Positions 27,664 through 36,779 of a stretch of DNA of 64,000 nucleotides are shown here, piece after piece. Source of the DNA: QPIN01 sp965224575. Its GTDB lineage: Bacteria > Pseudomonadota > Gammaproteobacteria > Methylococcales > Methylomonadaceae. The stretch is from NCBI GenBank assembly GCA_965224575.1, contig CBDCZQ010000004.1, positions 62,001-126,000 of the forward strand. Direction: 5' to 3'. A model generated the notes under the pieces. That model did no database searches and was not told where the DNA came from. It saw nothing but the letters and a program-made list of their open reading frames with translations. Numbering within the stretch: position 1 is the stretch's first letter; each line of letters begins with the position of its first letter. The position numbers were made by a program, and so were the translations under genes.

Positions 27664-29019
27664 TTAAATTATGCCTATCACATCTAAAAGCACTAAAAAT
27701 ACTGCGCCAGGTGCAATATATCTAATGAGAATACCCCATACCTTAAATGGAAAATAGGGAAGGTCTAATTCAGCACTCACATGCTTCTTATGCATTACCC
27801 ACCCAGAAAATATTGCTATACCAAGGCCGCCAATAGGTAGCATTAGATTTGCAGTTAAATAATCCAGTAAATCAAAAATTGTTTTATCAAAAAGTTTAAA
27901 TCCTGACCAAATATTAAATGATAATGCAACACTCACTCCCAATACCCAGACACCCAATCCACTTACAATACTAGCTTTAGTACGAGTAAAGTTTTTATTT
28001 TCTACAAGCCATGCAACAAGAGGCTCAATCAATGAAATTGCAGAGGTTAATGCTGCAAAAACCAATAAAACAAAAAACAAGACACCAAACAACCAGCCTC
28101 CTGTCATATTTCCAAATGCAATAGGTAACGATTGAAAAATCAGTCCTGGGCCGGCACTAGGTTCTAGTCCATTAGCAAAGACAAGCGGAAAAATAGCAAT
28201 ACCTGCTAACATAGCTACCACAGTATCTGCCCCTGCAATATACAAACTGGTTTTAGCAATAGAAATACCCTTTGGCAAATAAGATCCATAAACCATAATG
28301 GCCCCCATACCTAACCCTAAAGTAAAAAAAGCATGCCCCATAGCGGTTAAGACCGCATCACTATCAATTTCGCTAAAATCTGGACTAAAAAGAAACCTCA
28401 TCCCTTTAAAATAGGCTTCTCCTGTGCTCATAGCATAACCGACTAATAGAACTAATAATGCAAATAATACTGGCATAAAAAACCGCACTGCTTTCTCTAG
28501 TCCACCTTTAACACCTCGCATTACAACACTCATGGTGGCAACCAAAAAAGCAGTATGCCAAAAGACCAACTGGACGGGACTGGCAAGTAAATTATCAAAA
28601 GTTTCTTTAACTACCGTTGCATCTGATGAAAATCCACCAAAAAATGCTTTAAATACATAGGCACTAGCCCAACCCGCTATAACACTGTAATAGGATAAAA
28701 TCAAAACACCCGCAGTAACTCCCATCCAGCCGAGGTAATGCCAATTTTTATTTGCATTTGCTTCTGTTGATAGCATTTCCAAGGTATTAATAGGGCTTTG
28801 CCGCCCTCTTCTGCCCATCATACTTTCTGCGATCATAATGGGAATTCCTATGGCAACAATACAGGCCAAATAGACGATAACGAAGGCTCCTCCTCCATTT
28901 TCGCCGGTGATGTAGGGAAATTTCCAAATATTACCTAAGCCAACTGCTGACCCCGTCGCTGCTAGAATATAAGCGAATCGAGATGACCATTCTCCGTGTA
29001 TTGATTTTTTGTTTGCCAT
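27664..29019 (-). CDS. Sodium-dependent transporter of the NSS/SNF family
   Basis: A 451-residue LeuT-fold protein with about 11-12 membrane segments. The N-terminal signature WSSRFAYILAATGSAVGLGNIWKFPY contains the sodium- and substrate-binding region of TM1, and the TM6 region reads FFTLGLGMGAIMVYGSYLP. These symporters bring in amino acids or related compounds with Na+. The substrate cannot be read from sequence. It ends one base before the ratA start region. Confidence 0.92.
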   Translation of the reverse strand: MANKKSIHGEWSSRFAYILAATGSAVGLGNIWKFPYITGENGGGAFVIVYLACIVAIGIPIMIAESMMGRRGRQSPINTLEMLSTEANANKNWHYLGWMGVTAGVLILSYYSVIAGWASAYVFKAFFGGFSSDATVVKETFDNLLASPVQLVFWHTAFLVATMSVVMRGVKGGLEKAVRFFMPVLFALLVLLVGYAMSTGEAYFKGMRFLFSPDFSEIDSDAVLTAMGHAFFTLGLGMGAIMVYGSYLPKGISIAKTSLYIAGADTVVAMLAGIAIFPLVFANGLEPSAGPGLIFQSLPIAFGNMTGGWLFGVLFFVLLVFAALTSAISLIEPLVAWLVENKNFTRTKASIVSGLGVWVLGVSVALSFNIWSGFKLFDKTIFDLLDYLTANLMLPIGGLGIAIFSGWVMHKKHVSAELDLPYFPFKVWGILIRYIAPGAVFLVLLDVIGII

Positions 29020-29196
29020 TGTTTTACCTAGTGCTCCAAATAATTACGTTCGTTAGCGGCAAATTTATATTCCCGCAGGTCTGGTTTCAGATGTGTTTCA
29101 GTTAATTGCTATAAAATCCACATCCATCCCTTCGCTAAATAGAGTAAAATACCAGAATAATCCTATTTCGTCAGTTTAAAAATAATTTTCGTCGTT

Positions 29197-29682
29197 ATGG
29201 CTGGTAAAAAATCCAAAAAAAAGAACAAACAAACAGATAATACGATTGCCGTAAATAGACAGGCAAGTCATGAGTTTTTTATTGAAGAGCAATTTGAAGC
29301 TGGCCTTGTCTTAGAAGGATGGGAAGTTAAAAGTTTACGAGAGGGTCGAATCCAGCTAAAAGAGAGTCATATCAGCATCCATAAAGGAGAAGCCTGGCTT
29401 TTAAGTGCTCATATTTCTCCATTATTGTCAGCATCTACGCATATTGTCCCTGATACTATTCGAAAAAAAAAATTACTACTCCATGACTATGAATTAAGTA
29501 AATTAATTGGTGGAGTTGAGCGCAAAGGGTATACCATTGTTCCTCTATCAATGTACTGGATAAGAGGCCGTGCAAAACTTAAAATAGGTTTAGCTAAAGG
29601 TAAAAAATTACATGACAAACGCTCAGTGTCAAAAGACAAAGATTGGCAACGCGATAAAGAACGTCTTATGAAACATGCGTAA
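29197..29682 (+). CDS. smpB: SsrA-binding protein SmpB
   Basis: A 161-residue SmpB, partner of tmRNA in trans-translation. Family stretches are intact: AVNRQASHEFFIEEQFEAGLVLEGWEVKSLREG and the C-terminal basic tail KGKKLHDKRSVSKDKDWQRDKERLMK, which enters the ribosomal mRNA channel. The tmRNA gene ssrA is not found next to it. Confidence 0.96.
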   Translation: MAGKKSKKKNKQTDNTIAVNRQASHEFFIEEQFEAGLVLEGWEVKSLREGRIQLKESHISIHKGEAWLLSAHISPLLSASTHIVPDTIRKKKLLLHDYELSKLIGGVERKGYTIVPLSMYWIRGRAKLKIGLAKGKKLHDKRSVSKDKDWQRDKERLMKHA

Positions 29683-29780
29683 TTCTCAAGATCTAAGACG
29701 GACAAAAAGGTTAGAAAAGCTTTTAGCGATTCTTATGCTTTAGTGTAAGCAAGATGCGTGGGTTATTTGTTTCCAGTTGC

Positions 29781-30020
29781 CTAAGTAGCTTCTTTCTTCT
29801 TAATATAAAAAACCTGTGTCCCTTGGTCTTTTAGAAACTCTATTATAGTGTGTCCAGTTTGTTCAATATAAACGCCAATATCCAAATGGGCAGCTGGATC
29901 TGTGGCAATAATTTTAACTATTGCTCCACCCTTTATTTCCATCAAACCTTTTTTTAAGCGCAATAAAGGTAAAGGACAATTTAACCCACTAGCATCAACT
30001 TCTAAATCAACTTCAATCAT
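29781..30020 (-). CDS. tusA: Sulfur carrier protein TusA
   Basis: A 79-residue TusA-family protein. The catalytic Cys is in the motif LNCPLPLLRLKKGL near residue 15. TusA proteins relay persulfide sulfur, either to tRNA 2-thiolation or to sulfur-oxidation proteins. It is alone on its strand here, divergent from cysG. No dsr, hdr or rhodanese genes flank it, so the pathway cannot be settled. Confidence 0.9.
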   Translation of the reverse strand: MIEVDLEVDASGLNCPLPLLRLKKGLMEIKGGAIVKIIATDPAAHLDIGVYIEQTGHTIIEFLKDQGTQVFYIKKKEAT

Positions 30021-30096
30021 AAATTTTGTTTTCTAAATCATCTTAACACTACCTTATAATATCATTCTCAAAAGAATTCTAAAATCAAAGTTAACA

Positions 30097-31488
30097 ATGG
30101 ATTATTTTCCACTTTTTTTAAAATTAAAAAAACAAAGCTGTTTAGTTGTGGGAGCAGGAACAATTGCAACCCGTAAAATCGAGCTATTATCAAGAGCAGG
30201 TGCTGTCATTACAGTGATTGCTAAAGATGTTAGCCCTACGATTACCCACATGCAAAAATCGCACAAACTAATAATAAAAGAAAAAGAATTTGAAATATCT
30301 GATGTAAAAGGTTTTAGTTTAATTGTTTCTGCTACAAATAACTCGGCAACTAACCAGCTAGTTTCTCAATCTGCAACTGAACTCAACATTCCCGTCAATG
30401 TTGTCGATAACCCAGAACTTTGCAGTTTTATCTTCCCTGCAATTATTGACCGATCTCCTCTCATAGTAGCAGTTTCATCAGGAGGGGCATCACCTGTTTT
30501 AGCTCGATTATTACGTGCTAAAATTGAAAGCATCATTCCCCCAGCTTATGGTCAGCTTGCTCTATTTGCAGAAAAATTTAGAAACACTGTAAAAAAACAA
30601 ATAAAACAACCCGCTCAACGAAGAATTTTATGGGAATCTGCATTACAAGGAAAAATATCAGAACTTATTTTTGCGGGAAGACAACCAGAAGCAGAGAGCC
30701 TACTTAAAAAACTAATATCAAATTCAGAAAACAATGATGATATAGGAGAAGTTTATCTAGTAGGTGCAGGACCTGGTGATCCTGATTTGCTTACATTCAG
30801 AGCATTGAGACTTATGCAACAAGCCGATGTAGTCGTTTATGACCGTCTTGTGTCTCCCGAAATACTCGATTTAACACGTAGGGATTCAGAGAAAATATAT
30901 GTTGGAAAACAAAAACAAAATCATAGTGTGCCGCAAGACTCAATCAATGAATTATTGGCTTCTCTAGCAAAAAAAGGCAAACGTGTTGTTCGCTTAAAGG
31001 GTGGAGATCCTTTTATTTTTGGACGGGGAGGAGAAGAAATTGAAACTCTGTTAGACCAGAATATCAATTTTCAAGTGGTACCCGGAATTACTGCTGCTTC
31101 AGGTTGTGCAACTTATGCAGGCATCCCATTAACTCATAGAGATCATGCTCAGTCCTGTATCTTTGTAACGGGGCATCTTAAAGACGGTACAATTAATTTA
31201 AATTGGAAGCAATTAACTGCATCTAACCAAACAGTTGTTTTTTATATGGGGCTTTCTAGCCTGGGGGAAATTTGCCAATCCCTTATAGATAATGGTTGCT
31301 CAAGCAATCATCCAATTGCGATTATTCAACAGGGTACAACGGCTAACCAGCGTGTGGTCACTGGAACTCTAGAAACTTTACCTCAACTTGCTTCTGCTAA
31401 AAATATAAAAGCACCAACATTGATTATTGTTGGGTCAGTAGTCACTTTACATGATAAATTACACTGGTTTAAAGTAGAACAAAATTAA
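30097..31488 (+). CDS. cysG: Siroheme synthase CysG (multifunctional)
   Basis: A 463-residue fusion with the full CysG layout. The N-terminal NAD-binding dehydrogenase/ferrochelatase part begins DYFPLFLKLKKQSCLVVGAGTIATRK (residues 1-210). The C-terminal uroporphyrinogen III methyltransferase has VGAGPGDPDLLTFRAL, VVRLKGGDPFIFGRGGEE and the C-terminal substrate loop. It makes siroheme, the cofactor of sulfite and nitrite reductases. Divergent from tusA. Confidence 0.95.
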   Translation: MDYFPLFLKLKKQSCLVVGAGTIATRKIELLSRAGAVITVIAKDVSPTITHMQKSHKLIIKEKEFEISDVKGFSLIVSATNNSATNQLVSQSATELNIPVNVVDNPELCSFIFPAIIDRSPLIVAVSSGGASPVLARLLRAKIESIIPPAYGQLALFAEKFRNTVKKQIKQPAQRRILWESALQGKISELIFAGRQPEAESLLKKLISNSENNDDIGEVYLVGAGPGDPDLLTFRALRLMQQADVVVYDRLVSPEILDLTRRDSEKIYVGKQKQNHSVPQDSINELLASLAKKGKRVVRLKGGDPFIFGRGGEEIETLLDQNINFQVVPGITAASGCATYAGIPLTHRDHAQSCIFVTGHLKDGTINLNWKQLTASNQTVVFYMGLSSLGEICQSLIDNGCSSNHPIAIIQQGTTANQRVVTGTLETLPQLASAKNIKAPTLIIVGSVVTLHDKLHWFKVEQN

Positions 31489-31509
31489 TCAATTATCTTT
31501 TATAATCAT

Positions 31510-32469
31510 ATGCTTAAAATATTAAAGCTACTATTTATGGTCCTAACAACTATTCTAGTTGCATGTGATCAATCCCCTTCTCCAAAGAAAACTATTTCAT
31601 TAGCAAAAAATGGTGTCTTTTCTGCGACTCTATCAGAGAATTATGCTCTATTAGGCACTATGGAAGGTTATGGTGAATTATGGAAAACAAAAGGTAAGCC
31701 ATCACTCATTCATAAATGGAAACACACAGAAAATGATAGCGGTATTATTTCTACAGACATATCACCTAACGAAGAGTTTGCGATTACCGCTGAAAAAAAC
31801 TCTATTGCTTGGTGGCAAATAGAAAATGGTACATTATTATCCGTTTGGAGCCTGCCCGATATTCATTATATTAAAATTTCTCCTGACGGCCAATTCGCAT
31901 TAATTGGTTTGTCAGATAAGGCTATCTACTTATATCTACAATCAGGCCAAACCCAGTATGCTTTCAAACACGATGACAGAGTCTCTACCATTGATATATC
32001 AAGTAACGGAAAATACGCAATAACCGGATCAGATGACCAAACTGTAAAACTTTGGAACTTATCAACTGGTGAAATAAAATATACATGGAAACATCAAAAT
32101 AAACTTTCAACCGTAGCCATTAGCCATGATAATAAATATGTTTTTACCAATGGCGCATTAAGCCAAAGCCAATTATGGAAAATTTCAAATGGAAAACTAC
32201 ATAAAAAAATTGGTCCTAAACTAATTACTTATTCTACTGCTGAATTTTCAAGCAACGATAAGTTTTTGCTCCTTGGACACACAAGCCAGCGTATTGAACT
32301 TTGGAAAGTTAGATCAGGTAAACAAAAACAATACTGGCGACCTAAAAAAGAAGAGAATTGGAGGCCAACTGCGGCAACAATTCTATCCTTAGACTTTAAT
32401 GAAAATAACAAGAAATTTTCAAGTATTGCTACAAATGGCTTTTTACAAAAATGGCGAATCAAACCATAA
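31510..32469 (+). CDS. WD40-repeat lipoprotein
   Basis: A 319-residue protein with a lipoprotein signal (LVAC, lipidated at about Cys19) and about six WD40-like blades. The clearest blade reads VSTIDISSNGKYAITGSDDQTVKLWNLSTGE. It should be a beta-propeller anchored to a membrane and facing the periplasm. Such propellers are usually binding scaffolds; the partner is unknown. It starts 21 bases after cysG but has no evident link to siroheme. Confidence 0.82.
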   Translation: MLKILKLLFMVLTTILVACDQSPSPKKTISLAKNGVFSATLSENYALLGTMEGYGELWKTKGKPSLIHKWKHTENDSGIISTDISPNEEFAITAEKNSIAWWQIENGTLLSVWSLPDIHYIKISPDGQFALIGLSDKAIYLYLQSGQTQYAFKHDDRVSTIDISSNGKYAITGSDDQTVKLWNLSTGEIKYTWKHQNKLSTVAISHDNKYVFTNGALSQSQLWKISNGKLHKKIGPKLITYSTAEFSSNDKFLLLGHTSQRIELWKVRSGKQKQYWRPKKEENWRPTAATILSLDFNENNKKFSSIATNGFLQKWRIKP

Positions 32470-32647
32470 TTTAGTTAACATTCTGTCCAAATGATATTTA
32501 ACTAAGAAGTATATACCACTCAATTTATTTATAATTAGATTGAATTTTACTTTAAAATATAATATCCTTTCAGAGTTTACTAATTTGTTTGAACTAACTT
32601 TTACAACTCTTTAAGTTAGTAATTTTAATCACAATGAGAGAGGAAGT

Positions 32648-32983
32648 ATGAAAAAAATATTAGGTGCATTAGCAGGTATTGCTTTAATCGGTTTAAGTGG
32701 ACAAGCAATAGCTGACGAAGAAACAAAAGTAGGGCAAAAAATCTATGATCGCGCTTTCGGTCGTGGCTGTGGGGCATGTCATGATATTGCGTCTAACCCA
32801 CAACTAGCAGCTTTAATCAAAGCTGGAGAGCTTGATAAAGCAAGTTTCTCTGATACCTTAAAAAATGGTAAAAATGGCATGCCAAAAGCAATGGCTGCAA
32901 TTATGGCAGTTGGCCCAGTTAAGAAAGCAGGCTATTCTGAAGACCAGGCAATTGATGCTGTTTACAAATTCTTAAGTAAATAA
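32648..32983 (+). CDS. Periplasmic class I cytochrome c
   Basis: A 111-residue protein with a Sec signal peptide (residues 1-22, ending GQAIADEE) and one heme-binding motif, CGACH, near residue 41. A downstream Met in NGMPKAM is the probable sixth ligand. The size fits a small c5-like electron carrier. It has a good Shine-Dalgarno (GAGAGGAAG) and ends before a strong terminator at 33034-33066, so it is a single-gene unit. Its redox partner is not apparent. Confidence 0.88.
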   Translation: MKKILGALAGIALIGLSGQAIADEETKVGQKIYDRAFGRGCGACHDIASNPQLAALIKAGELDKASFSDTLKNGKNGMPKAMAAIMAVGPVKKAGYSEDQAIDAVYKFLSK

Positions 32984-33033
32984 GTTAAATATATATATAT
33001 ATAAAATATTTTCTTAAGTTAGTAAAATTTGAC

Positions 33034-33066
33034 AAAAAAAGCCGCTTTTAAAAAGCGGCTTTTTTT
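33034..33066 (+). terminator. Rho-independent terminator after the cytochrome c gene
   Basis: A hairpin with stem AAAGCCGCTTTT/AAAAGCGGCTTTTTT: a GC-rich core of AGCCGC/GCGGCT flanked by A and T runs on both sides. The symmetric A/T flanks mean it can also end transcription of the convergent gene at 33097-33729. Confidence 0.88.
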
Positions 33067-33096
33067 GTGCTTTCCTTCTGTTTATTTTTCTTTGAT

Positions 33097-33729
33097 TTAA
33101 CCCTTTTTTACTAAGCCAACTTTCACTGATGAAGAATCAGGCTGGTCAAGTCTAAAGTGCCTTCTAACCCAAAAACCACATATTGCTGCAATCATTAACC
33201 CACATGAAGTTAAAGTAAGATAAATCAAAGTTTTTAATTGCGAAACTTCTTTCAATATTTCTGCATTCCCCTGATTTTTTATATTCCTTTTTCCGGACAC
33301 TGGAAGCGGCACAGAATAAGCCTGTAAAACCTTAACATCAGCCCTTAAGTCTTCCACAGTATCCAACGAAGTAATAATACTACCTTTACGTATGCTTTCT
33401 TCTAGCATTCTCAACTTACTTTCTATAGAGCCACTTATCAATCCAACAAACTGACTTTTCAAAGCTTTAATTTCTGCTGATAATACTGGGTTTTCAATAG
33501 TATAGACAGCCGAAGCTTCCACTTGTCTGCCAGACGTAAATTTATCTAACATATTACCTGTGGGTATTAATAAAAAGCCCAAAATAAAAACAATCACCAT
33601 CAATGAAGATGCCAACAATAATAAAAACCTGTTCGCCTTAACCAAATCTTGGTGTTGTGGAATATTTTGCAGAATTACTATGTCTCGTTGCTCCTCGGCA
33701 TTAACTAATTCTGATTTTAATTCACGCAT
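33097..33729 (-). CDS. Membrane protein of unknown function with two TM segments
   Basis: A 210-residue protein with a hydrophilic start (about 30 residues), TM1 at about residues 34-57 (LLLLASSLMVIVFILGFLLI), a helical extramembrane middle of about 110 residues, and TM2 at about 172-195, followed by a basic tail (WVRRHFRLD). The outline resembles chemoreceptor or sensor input modules without any output domain. I do not recognise a family. It lies alone between the cytochrome gene and argG. Confidence 0.6.
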   Translation of the reverse strand: MRELKSELVNAEEQRDIVILQNIPQHQDLVKANRFLLLLASSLMVIVFILGFLLIPTGNMLDKFTSGRQVEASAVYTIENPVLSAEIKALKSQFVGLISGSIESKLRMLEESIRKGSIITSLDTVEDLRADVKVLQAYSVPLPVSGKRNIKNQGNAEILKEVSQLKTLIYLTLTSCGLMIAAICGFWVRRHFRLDQPDSSSVKVGLVKKG

Positions 33730-33944
33730 ATTACACTCATTATTATTGTTATTCCCCCATCAATGGGAATTGTAATAGACACATTTTCTCATTATACAAG
33801 CTTATAAAGAATATGCCCTAATAATTTCAGAAATACTAAAGATCCACTTTCCATTGGCACACAGAACCCCTCATTAAAACTCAACAATTACTATATTATA
33901 TCTAGCATTCCCCCGTTCTTAGTAGTCTCAACAGACTCACTATT

Positions 33945-35162
33945 TTAACCAGCTTGTTTCATTTTTGCCGCAATCCTCATCCTTAAAGCATTTAATTTAA
34001 TAAAACCTTCCGCATCTTTTTGATTATATGCTCCCTCATCGTCTTCAAACGTTGCAATACTCTCATCAAATAAGCTATCAGTTTCTGACACCCTACCAAC
34101 AACAGAAACATTTCCTTTATAGAGTTTTACCCTGACTTTTCCATTGACCGAGATCTGCGAATCATCAATCATCCCTTGTAACATTTTACGTTCGGGACTC
34201 CACCAATAGCCGTTATAAATCAAAGTAGCATAGCGAGGCATTAGCTCATCTTTTAAATGAGCAACTTCTCTATCCAATGTTAAAGATTCAATCGCTCGAT
34301 GCGCTTTTAGCATAATAGTCCCCGCCGGTGTTTCATAACATCCTCTGGACTTCATGCCCACATATCGATTCTCAACGATATCATCTCGTCCAATTCCATT
34401 ATTTCCACCCAATTGATTCAATTTTTCCATCACCTCAGCAGGACTATGTGGTATACCATCAATAGCGGTAATATCACCCTTGATATAGCTTAACTCCAAA
34501 TACGTAGGTTGATCAGGCGCATTTTCAGGTGAAACGCTCCAGAGCCACATATCGTCTTCAGGTTCTGCCCAAGGATCTTCAAGAATTCCACCTTCATATG
34601 AAATATGTAATGAATTCGCATCCATTGAATAAGGTGAGGCTTTTCCTTTTTTCATTTCAATTGCAATTCCGTGTTTATCAGCATAAGCTAACAATGATTG
34701 TCGAGAGTTTAGATCCCATTCTCGCCAAGGAGCAATAATGTGAATATCAGGTCGCAAAGCATAGGCACCTAGCTCAAATCTAACTTGATCATTACCTTTC
34801 CCTGTCGCACCATGAGAGATAGCCTGCGCACCTGTTTCATTTGCAATTTCAATCAACCTTTTGGCAATTAGGGGTCTAGCAATAGACGTCCCTAACAAAT
34901 ATTCCCCTTCATAAATAGCGTTAGCACGAAACATCGGAAAAATATAATCCTTGGCAAATTCTTCACGCATATCCTCAATGTAAATTTCTTTAATACCCAT
35001 CGCCTCGGCCTTAGCTCTAGCTGGCTCTACTTCTCCTCCTTGACCTATATCAGCAGTAAATGTAACCACTTCACAAGAATACACATCTTCTAACCATTTT
35101 AAAATTACAGATGTATCCAATCCACCAGAATAAGCCAAAACAACCTTATCAATTCCTGACAT
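33945..35162 (-). CDS. argG: Argininosuccinate synthase
   Basis: A 405-residue ArgG of the usual length. The N-terminal PP-loop ATP motif is AYSGGLDTSV, and the family stretches ATGKGNDQVRFELG and NRYVGMKSRGCYETP are intact. It joins citrulline and aspartate in arginine synthesis. It is transcribed alone; no other arg gene is in the window. Confidence 0.96.
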   Translation of the reverse strand: MSGIDKVVLAYSGGLDTSVILKWLEDVYSCEVVTFTADIGQGGEVEPARAKAEAMGIKEIYIEDMREEFAKDYIFPMFRANAIYEGEYLLGTSIARPLIAKRLIEIANETGAQAISHGATGKGNDQVRFELGAYALRPDIHIIAPWREWDLNSRQSLLAYADKHGIAIEMKKGKASPYSMDANSLHISYEGGILEDPWAEPEDDMWLWSVSPENAPDQPTYLELSYIKGDITAIDGIPHSPAEVMEKLNQLGGNNGIGRDDIVENRYVGMKSRGCYETPAGTIMLKAHRAIESLTLDREVAHLKDELMPRYATLIYNGYWWSPERKMLQGMIDDSQISVNGKVRVKLYKGNVSVVGRVSETDSLFDESIATFEDDEGAYNQKDAEGFIKLNALRMRIAAKMKQAG

Positions 35163-35218
35163 AACGTCCTAATACTCTAACTATTAAAAATTTTTTATTA
35201 TACTTTACTCGATCACGA

Positions 35219-35341
35219 ATGCGGAATTTATATCAGTTTGTTTTTTCCGATAGCAAGCCACTGAAACAGATGCATAGTTTGCTAAACAACAGTTTTAGCA
35301 ACAAGGTTTATAGGTAAAAACGGAGCGATAAAAATCCGCAT
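35219..35341. repeat. Imperfect inverted repeat pair upstream of argG
   Basis: The arms ATGCGGAATTTATATC (35219-35234) and GATAAAAATCCGCAT (35327-35341) are inverted copies with two differences, enclosing about 90 non-coding bases. It fills much of the 321-base gap between argG and the next gene and could be a decayed small mobile element. No coding capacity is seen in this gap. Confidence 0.45.
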
Positions 35342-35483
35342 CAGTAACCGAAAGTATTATTGGAGATAGCTTAATTTGTCAGAAACCTAAGCTGGATGAT
35401 AAAAATTTCAGAGCTGTTGAATAATTGCTTGAAACCAACTTTCAACAGTAAGTTGCAAATACAACACTCAATTGATAATTTAT

Positions 35484-36308
35484 TTAACTCATTGAAACAG
35501 TTGATAAATTAAGTCTATAACCAACCCGTTTAATAGTCAAAATCCAATGAGGATGGTCAGGGTCTTTTTCGATTTTTTTACGTAATAAATGCATATATTG
35601 ATATAGATCAGATTTATTAGCTCGATATGTTGCAGGCCAAAGGTGTTCAATAATTTCATCTGCGCTAAATACTCTATCAACATTAGTGGCAAGCAAACTG
35701 AAGAGTTTAAATTCTTTATCTGTCAAGCATAAATCTTTACCCTTAAACGAAACAGCATTACAATTAGTATCTATATTAAATGGCCCCACATTATAGCTAG
35801 TAACTGCTGTAGGAGTAGTAGGGATAGGATCATCAATACGATAAGGTGGCGTTGGCAGAACTGAATCAATAACACGATACACCTCAATCTCATTTCTTCT
35901 TTGACTAGACCTTCTTTCTTGGTATCTTCTATCAGGAAAAGAATGAGGATTATATTTATATCGAATTCTGAAGTAATTATCCAATTGTTCCAATATAGGT
36001 TCTTTAAAAAAACAATCGACCCAAGAACTTAAATAACTTAAATCATCATTTTTGTGACTACTAATAGCACAAACTTGAATATGACAATCAGAACTGATTT
36101 GCTCTAATATTCTAAGGTTTAACTCTGATAATTTAGAATCTAGTTTACTCGCATCAATAATGATCAGATCATTATTTTTTATTTCATCTGCCCTCAAAGC
36201 TTTGTCAATGGAACAAACTTCTAATGATAAAATATTAGCAACGCAATAGCCCTCAACTAAACCTATAATATAACTATCATTAGATACTAATAAAATATGA
36301 TGATTAAT
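35484..36308 (-). CDS. OmpR/PhoB-type response regulator, probable ATT start
   Basis: Read from ATT at 36306-36308 this is a 274-residue protein. Residues 1-110 form a receiver-like fold (HHILLVSND, phosphoacceptor-type Asp in LIIIDAS, Lys-Pro in FKEPI). A charged linker with DRRYQERRSSQRR follows, then a C-terminal winged helix (KEFKLFSLLATNVDRVFSADEIIEHLW, KRVGYRLN). The usual acidic pair is reduced to SND. ATT has an AGGAG Shine-Dalgarno seven bases upstream. The first TTG, at 36197, would cut off the front of the receiver and has no ribosome site. No partner kinase is adjacent. Confidence 0.72.
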   Translation of the reverse strand: MNHHILLVSNDSYIIGLVEGYCVANILSLEVCSIDKALRADEIKNNDLIIIDASKLDSKLSELNLRILEQISSDCHIQVCAISSHKNDDLSYLSSWVDCFFKEPILEQLDNYFRIRYKYNPHSFPDRRYQERRSSQRRNEIEVYRVIDSVLPTPPYRIDDPIPTTPTAVTSYNVGPFNIDTNCNAVSFKGKDLCLTDKEFKLFSLLATNVDRVFSADEIIEHLWPATYRANKSDLYQYMHLLRKKIEKDPDHPHWILTIKRVGYRLNLSTVSMS

Positions 36309-36315
36309 AGGCCTT

Positions 36316-36320
36316 CTCCT
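36316..36320 (-). promoter_or_regulatory. Ribosome binding site supporting an ATT start
   Basis: On the minus strand AGGAG lies seven bases before ATT (36306-36308). The receiver-like reading frame stays open from that ATT and contains no ATG or GTG before residue 38. This is the main evidence for choosing the start. Confidence 0.55.
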
Positions 36321-36471
36321 AACAATTTAGTTAAAACATTAACGTTAGTTTAATATTACTTCATATTTTTGTTATAACAAGGTAATAGTACCTTTACTTC
36401 AAAAAGTAAAGTATTATTACTTTCTCAATTCTAAAATAAATTAATTGTTACCCAATATTGTCTGAGTAGCA

Positions 36472-36628
36472 TCAGCTACCGAAAATTGGAAGTTCTTTTA
36501 CCATATAGACAACTTTACCGTCTAGTCCCAGTATCTTTCTAAAAAGACCTTTTTTTAATTAATCCTTGATCAACGGCCCATTGCGGAAAGATATCACGTA
36601 AAATTAAATAACTGGGAATATTCTATAA
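36472..36628 (-). pseudogene. Decayed fragment of a WbuB-like glycosyltransferase
   Basis: With one frameshift the minus strand reads NIPSYLILRDIFPQWAVDQ, then GLIKKGLFRKILG and a stop. The first stretch resembles the conserved segment YLILRDIFPEWAVD of group 4 glycosyltransferases such as WbuB. Nothing else of the gene remains. It lies in the 471-base gap between the response regulator and the Roc-COR gene. Family call is from memory of the motif. Confidence 0.4.
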
Positions 36629-36690
36629 TTTTTTGAGCCTGAATTAGTAATTGAAACGGTATGAAAATCTGCATTATAAAAATAATACCA

Positions 36691-36735
36691 TCAAATCAAA
36701 TCAAATCAAATCAAATCAAATCAAATCAAATCAAA
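36691..36735. repeat. Pentanucleotide microsatellite TCAAA x9
   Basis: Nine perfect tandem copies of TCAAA (45 bp), ending 44 bases beyond the stop codon of the Roc-COR gene. On that gene's strand it reads TTTGA and would lie in the 3' end of the transcript. Confidence 0.95.
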
Positions 36736-36779
36736 TATAAGAATTTGAATTTATAATTAATTTTATAGTAACAAATATA

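Noticed and set aside
36691..36735. CRISPR array
   Set aside because: The repeats are contiguous five-base units without spacers; no cas genes occur anywhere in the window. The same applies to 39643-39707.
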